Source: JAAYYY01 sp032260445
GTDB lineage: Bacteria > Chloroflexota > Anaerolineae > Promineifilales > Promineifilaceae
Direction of reading: 5' to 3'
Assembly (NCBI GenBank): GCA_032260445.1
Contig: JAVVFG010000127.1
Coordinates: 1-10,072 of the forward strand
Length of the DNA stretch: 10,072 nt
Positions 7,966 to 10,072 of this stretch are shown in pieces (positions within the stretch are counted from its first letter, which is position 1; each line of letters opens with the position of its first letter). The translations under genes and the position numbers were made by a program. The notes under the pieces were generated by a model. The model had not been told where the DNA came from. It made no database searches and worked only from the letters and a program-made list of their open reading frames with translations.

Positions 7966-8011
7966 TACCCCGACCAGGAGTCGAACCTGGGCCTTTGGCT
8001 CCGGAGGCCAG
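7966..8011 (-). tRNA. tRNA-Arg(CCG), 3' half only
   Basis: Read on the minus strand, this holds an anticodon arm (stem CTGGC / GCCAA, four pairs and one C-A mismatch; loop CTCCGGA with anticodon CCG at plus 8002-8004), a 4-nt variable loop, a perfect T-arm (CCAGG, loop TTCGACT, CCTGG; plus 7974-7990), a 7-nt acceptor strand TCGGGGT (plus 7967-7973) and an A discriminator. CCA is not encoded. The pattern resembles bacterial tRNA-Arg(CCG). The 5' side fails: sequence at plus 8012-8033 gives no D-stem and no GG-containing D-loop of the usual form, and the would-be 5' acceptor strand (plus 8034-8040) pairs with a C-C mismatch and a G-T wobble. I read it as a 3' fragment left by element insertion, not a working tRNA. 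Confidence 0.65.
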
Positions 8012-8024
8012 AGGGGGCCGGAGG
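7966..8024. other. Candidate element attachment site (att) in tRNA-Arg
   Basis: The surviving 3' half of the tRNA lies on the chromosomal (glgA) side and the recombinase gene starts 200 bp to the right. Tyrosine recombinases often cross over in the anticodon arm or T-arm of tRNA genes, so the att core should lie within 7966-8011. A 7-bp direct repeat CCGGAGG occurs at 8001-8007 (covering the anticodon) and 8018-8024, possibly recombinase contact sites. The polarity predicts that the rebuilt complete tRNA is at the far right end of the element, outside the window. Confidence 0.5.
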
Positions 8025-8050
8025 TTGGACAGGTGGGGGCTAAGGCTCTA

Positions 8051-8080
8051 GGCGATGTTGGCGCGAGGGCCTACATCGTC
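8051..8080. repeat. Imperfect inverted repeat between att site and recombinase gene
   Basis: GGCGATGT (8051-8058) pairs with ACATCGTC (8073-8080), 8 bp with one G-T wobble. After a T-T mismatch, GGC (8060-8062) pairs with GCC (8069-8071) around a 6-nt loop. It lies in the 175-bp non-coding stretch 8041-8215, which otherwise holds only the hairpin at 8173-8201; I see no gene there. Possible roles are a recombinase or accessory-protein arm site or a second transcript end. There is no T-run. Confidence 0.35.
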
Positions 8081-8172
8081 CCGGGTTGTGTATGCGATTG
8101 TATCGGTTCGCGATGCCGAAGCTATGGTAGCAGATGGGTGGTGGACGGCAACAGTGTCGTGGGAGACAGAGG

Positions 8173-8201
8173 GGCGGCGCGTCTGGGGTGGACGCGCCGC
8201 C
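8173..8201 (-). terminator. Perfect 11-bp hairpin after the recombinase gene
   Basis: GGCGGCGCGTC (8173-8183) and GACGCGCCGCC (8191-8201) are perfect inverted repeats around the loop TGGGGTG. The hairpin starts 14 bp downstream of the recombinase stop on the minus strand and is very GC-rich, as expected of a terminator. The sequence after it on that strand (CCTCTGTC) has no T-run, so it would be an atypical, U-less terminator or an mRNA-stabilising structure. Confidence 0.55.
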
Positions 8202-8215
8202 GGAGATGAGGGGGA

Positions 8216-9196
8216 TCAGGTGTCTTTGGGGAGCCGGAAGAGGCGGGCCATCTCGTTGCGCTCTTCTTCGTCGGGCTGTGGCTGCTGCCGCTGACGGTCG
8301 ATGGCGGCGGCGGCTTCGATGATTTCTTCGTCGTCGATGTCGTCGTAGTGGATCATGGTAGTGCGCGGGTCGCTGTGCCCAGCATAGCGCTGGGCAACGG
8401 TGAGGCCTTTGTGCCGCCGGACTTCGGTGACGTTGCGCTTGCGAATGGCCTGGGTGCGGAAGGGGGGCACACCGGCGAACTTGCAGAGCCGGGGATGGGC
8501 TTTGGCAATGCTAGTGGACAAGAGATGCCGCCCGCTGCGCATGCTGACGAAGACGTACGGGGAGCGCCCGGGCCGGAGGTCCATCCAGAGATGGTAGAGC
8601 CGCGCGGAGTGGGATCCAAACACAATGCGCTCGCGGCCGGTCTTGCCAGGGGACGTGGCGACGTAGCGACCGGCAACCGTGCGCTGAAGGGCGTTTTCCA
8701 TGTCGGTAACGCGGAGGGCAGCGATTGCGCCAAGCCGGGCCCCGGAATCGAGGGAAAGTGAGACGAAGAGGGCGTCACGTACATCCTGTGGATGCTGGGC
8801 GCGGCGCTCGACGAAGGGATCGAGGGCGGCTTTGAGGGCGATGAGATCGGACTCGGGAGCGGCTCGCCGCATCTGCGGTTTCCAGTCCTGCCGCCGTACT
8901 TTGAGGCGGTCGCCAAGGTTCTCTTCCGTCCAGCCCTGCTGCGCTACCCACCCCCAAAAGGCGCGGTGGCTTTTGCGAAGACTGGCCTGAGTGGCGAGCG
9001 TGTAGCCGCGGTTGGCGCTGAGCTGTTTGACATGACGGATGATGGTGAGGCGGGTGACGGAGGCGATGGGGCCGCTGCCGAACTCTTCGACAAAGGGGGC
9101 GAGCCGGCTTTGTTCGGTGCGGCGGTGAGCGGCGCTAGTATCCCGAATTTCGAGGTCACGGATGTAAAGCGCAATGGCTTCGGCGACGGTCGGCAT
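8216..9196 (-). CDS. Tyrosine recombinase / phage-type integrase
   Basis: Site-specific recombinase expected to insert and excise the element at the tRNA-Arg site. The product has 326 residues, in the XerD/phage-integrase size range. Residues 3-100 form the N-terminal core-binding (SAM-like) domain, starting VAEAIALYIRDLEIRD. Residues 115-285 form the catalytic domain: Arg154 in SGARLGAIAAL, beta-hairpin Lys185 in SPGKTGRER, box II QAIR (249-252) with Arg252, His274 in YAGHSD, and nucleophile Tyr284 in MIHYDD. Two departures are notable: Gln249 stands where His (sometimes Lys or Tyr) is usual, and Ala157 where RxxE enzymes have Glu. An acidic/polar tail (285-326) follows the tyrosine. I chose the ATG at 9196 because AAGGAGG (plus 9203-9209) lies 6 nt upstream; a longer reading from 9262 would run through the SOS-like box and lacks such a site. 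Confidence 0.9.
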   Translation of the reverse strand: MPTVAEAIALYIRDLEIRDTSAAHRRTEQSRLAPFVEEFGSGPIASVTRLTIIRHVKQLSANRGYTLATQASLRKSHRAFWGWVAQQGWTEENLGDRLKVRRQDWKPQMRRAAPESDLIALKAALDPFVERRAQHPQDVRDALFVSLSLDSGARLGAIAALRVTDMENALQRTVAGRYVATSPGKTGRERIVFGSHSARLYHLWMDLRPGRSPYVFVSMRSGRHLLSTSIAKAHPRLCKFAGVPPFRTQAIRKRNVTEVRRHKGLTVAQRYAGHSDPRTTMIHYDDIDDEEIIEAAAAIDRQRQQPQPDEEERNEMARLFRLPKDT

Positions 9197-9226
9197 AGTG
9201 TTCCTCCTTGCCCGGCATGAGATGTG

Positions 9227-9242
9227 TAGAACAAACGTTCTA
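9227..9242. promoter_or_regulatory. SOS-box-like operator upstream of the recombinase
   Basis: TAGAAC (9227-9232), AAAC, GTTCTA (9237-9242) is a perfect 6-bp inverted repeat with a 4-nt spacer. It contains GAAC-N4-GTTC, the LexA-binding core known from Bacillus and Actinobacteria. It lies 31-46 bp upstream of the recombinase ATG, where a bound repressor would block the promoter. The match to the LexA core is seen; control of this gene by LexA is inferred, and an element-encoded repressor could use the same palindrome. Confidence 0.55.
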
Positions 9243-9268
9243 AGTTTAGCCCGGGCCGGCAAGGTTGG

Positions 9269-9286
9269 ACGTGAACGGTACGTGAA
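9269..9286 (+). repeat. Two ACGTGAA direct repeats, 11-bp period
   Basis: ACGTGAA occurs at 9269-9275 and again at 9280-9286, exactly one helical turn apart, in the divergent control region. The core GTGAA recurs in the three-copy array at 9379-9411, suggesting a common DNA-binding protein. No function is assigned. Confidence 0.45.
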
Positions 9287-9378
9287 GCTTTTGCCCCTGC
9301 CCTATGCCAACTGGTAACGGGCATGGTCGGGGGACTTCAAGCTGAATCATAGCATGGGAGTCTTGATGTTGACGCAAC

Positions 9379-9411
9379 TGCGAGGTAATTGCGAAGTAAT
9401 GGTGAAGTTAG
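9379..9411 (+). repeat. Three tandem 11-bp direct repeats (operator or iteron-like)
   Basis: TGCGAGGTAAT (9379-9389), TGCGAAGTAAT (9390-9400) and GGTGAAGTTAG (9401-9411) are adjacent copies. The first two differ at one base, and the third matches the second at 7 of 11. They lie 45-77 bp before the start at 9456, overlapping poor promoter-like hexamers (TTGATG 9363-9368, TTGACG 9369-9374). Head-to-tail repeats with an 11-bp step place each copy on the same DNA face, as seen for cooperative excisionase- or MerR/BldC-like proteins and for some replication iterons. The assignment among these is open. Confidence 0.5.
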
Positions 9412-9455
9412 TGGCTCAAAGGATACGAACGGCTTTTCATGGGAGGTGCAGGACG

Positions 9456-9863
9456 ATGGCAGATATCGATACGAAGCGGATCCGGCCGGGGCCGGCGACG
9501 CAGCAATATGTGGATTCGAGTCTGTGGCATGTGGAGCGGGCGCAGGAGGCGCATGGAGAGGCCGCCGCGGCATTGGCGGCGGCGGCGGAGGCGTCGCGTC
9601 TGTTGTACCGGCTGGGTGGGAGCGCGGAGCGAACGCGCCTGGCGCTGGAGGCGGAGAATGCGGCGAACCGGGCGCTGGCGGCGGTGCGGGCCGCGGAGTT
9701 GCGAGCGCAGGATGTGGCGACGTACATGCGGCAGTTAAGCGGAGATGCGGAGAGCAGCCGCGAGGCGCGGGCGGGACAGAGGGGCGATGGTGGAACGCGT
9801 GCCGGGGAGGGAAGTAGTAGCGGGAAGGTGAAGTTGAACGGAACTGGCGCGGCGGCGGGCTAA
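9456..9863 (+). CDS. Ala-rich helical protein of unknown function
   Basis: I do not recognise this 135-residue protein. Residues 1-19 are a polar, Arg/Pro-containing start. Residues 20-53 and 57-95 are two long Ala/Glu/Arg-rich stretches with strong helix character, separated by GGS (54-56), so a two-helix hairpin or coiled coil is likely. Residues 96-135 are Gly/Ser/Arg-rich and probably disordered. There are no cysteines, no signal peptide and no membrane segment. The ATG at 9456 is preferred because GGGAGG (9441-9446) lies 9 nt upstream; reading from 9354 would translate the repeat array. The next gene starts 30 bp on, so the two form an operon. The size, charge and position would suit a small phage/element accessory or DNA-organising protein, but that is speculation. 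Confidence 0.75.
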   Translation: MADIDTKRIRPGPATQQYVDSSLWHVERAQEAHGEAAAALAAAAEASRLLYRLGGSAERTRLALEAENAANRALAAVRAAELRAQDVATYMRQLSGDAESSREARAGQRGDGGTRAGEGSSSGKVKLNGTGAAAG

Positions 9864-9893
9864 GGTGCCGCCGTCCGTGAAGGATGTGATGCG

Positions 9894-10072
9894 ATGAGCT
9901 GGCAGGCGATGGAAGCGGTGTTGGAAGAGAGCCGATTTCAGGAGCGGAAGGACTACTCGGCGTTCCGGGTGTTGCTGGCTATCGCGTCGTTCGCCGATGA
10001 GAACGGAGTAGCGGGGGTAGCTGGAGACCATCGCGCGTGCCCAACCTATCGGGCAATTGCGGAGAAGGCGCA
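9894..10072 (+). CDS. Winged-helix protein, phage/plasmid replication type (cut by window end)
   Basis: The first 59 residues are visible and the frame is open to the window edge. It starts MSWQAMEAVLEESRF; after a short helix comes YSAFRVLLAIASFADENG (residues 21-38) and later CPTYRAIAEKA. This arrangement (MSW start, helix LLAIASFADENG, then a loop and RAIAEKA leading to a recognition helix) resembles the N-terminal HTH_36-like domain of phage and plasmid replication initiators and DnaD-like proteins. The DNA-recognition helix and the rest of the protein lie outside the window. AAGGA (9880-9884) lies 9 nt before the ATG. It probably shares a transcript with the Ala-rich gene. If it is a replication protein, the array at 9379-9411 might be its iterons. 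Confidence 0.65.
   Translation, partial: MSWQAMEAVLEESRFQERKDYSAFRVLLAIASFADENGVAGVAGDHRACPTYRAIAEKA

Larger units (their letters stand above)
7966..10072. mobile_element. Left edge of an integrative element or prophage
   Basis: Evidence is the combination of a tRNA 3' fragment at the boundary, a tyrosine recombinase gene reading towards it, a divergent control region and plus-strand genes of phage/plasmid character (an unknown Ala-rich protein and a winged-helix replication-type protein). The G-rich, GCG/GGG-heavy coding strand of the right-hand genes differs from the metabolic operon. The right boundary is not in the window, so size and type (prophage, AICE-like element, genomic island) cannot be told. 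Confidence 0.6.

Noticed and set aside
8012..8040. G-rich stretch beside the tRNA fragment as a G-quadruplex
   Set aside because: Only two runs of three or more G are present; four are needed.
8353..8916. Long open frames opposite or within the recombinase gene, on both strands (for example 8348-8761 plus, 8353-8916 minus)
   Set aside because: These are shadow frames of a GC-rich gene: no family motifs, no ribosome binding sites, and the recombinase frame holds all catalytic residues.
9197..9262. Longer start for the recombinase, adding 22 residues
   Set aside because: The extension would run through the GAAC-N4-GTTC palindrome and the AAGGAGG site, both of which make sense only as untranslated leader.
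9304..9324. ATGCC / GGCAT inverted repeat in the control region
   Set aside because: A 5-bp stem with an 11-nt loop is too weak and common to support a call.
9354..9455. Longer start for the Ala-rich gene, adding 34 residues
   Set aside because: It has no ribosome binding site and would translate the three tandem 11-bp repeats; the ATG at 9456 has GGGAGG 9 nt upstream.
1..10072. CRISPR arrays, rRNA genes, insertion-sequence transposases, toxin-antitoxin or named anti-phage defence genes
   Set aside because: I looked for regular spaced repeats, terminal inverted repeats with transposase motifs and such gene families, and saw none in the window.

Overview
The window is GC-rich bacterial DNA with two parts: a compact central-carbon-metabolism cluster (about 1-7880) and the edge of an integrated mobile element (about 7966 to the right end). 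The fused transaldolase/phosphoglucose isomerase, the short roughly 300-residue 6-phosphogluconate dehydrogenase and the GC-rich codon use suggest a Chloroflexota bacterium, perhaps of the Thermomicrobia type. This is inferred from remembered gene architectures, not from a search; other phyla carry the same fusion.

Left part. Five plus-strand genes are tightly packed: the C-terminal third of glucokinase (glk, cut by the window edge), 6-phosphogluconolactonase (pgl), bifunctional transaldolase/glucose-6-phosphate isomerase (tal-pgi), decarboxylating 6-phosphogluconate dehydrogenase (gnd) and glucose-6-phosphate dehydrogenase (zwf). Together they phosphorylate glucose, interconvert G6P and F6P, run the whole oxidative pentose phosphate branch to ribulose 5-phosphate, and carry out one non-oxidative step. 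Gaps are 14-65 bp, and gnd and zwf overlap by 8 bp, so this looks like one transcript. Its promoter lies left of the window. A hairpin sits in the one larger gap (tal-pgi/gnd). Glycogen synthase (glgA) converges on zwf from the minus strand with only 14 bp between the stop codons, so carbon storage lies next to carbon oxidation.

Junction. Upstream of glgA, on its strand, is the 3' half of a tRNA-Arg(CCG): perfect T-arm, anticodon arm with a CCG loop, and a 3' acceptor strand. Its 5' half does not form a D-arm. This is what a tyrosine recombinase leaves when it inserts an element into a tRNA gene: the original 3' half is displaced and the intact tRNA is rebuilt at the far end of the element, here beyond the right edge.

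Right part. A minus-strand tyrosine recombinase (8216-9196) is followed by a perfect 11-bp hairpin. A 259-bp divergent control region separates it from two plus-strand genes: a 135-residue Ala-rich helical protein of unknown function and the start of a winged-helix protein resembling phage/plasmid replication proteins. The control region holds a perfect GAAC-N4-GTTC palindrome, which matches the LexA SOS-box core used in Gram-positive bacteria, and two sets of 11-bp-period direct repeats. It looks like the decision region of a temperate integrative element or prophage with no recognisable phage repressor gene in the visible part. This is the most novel part of the window.
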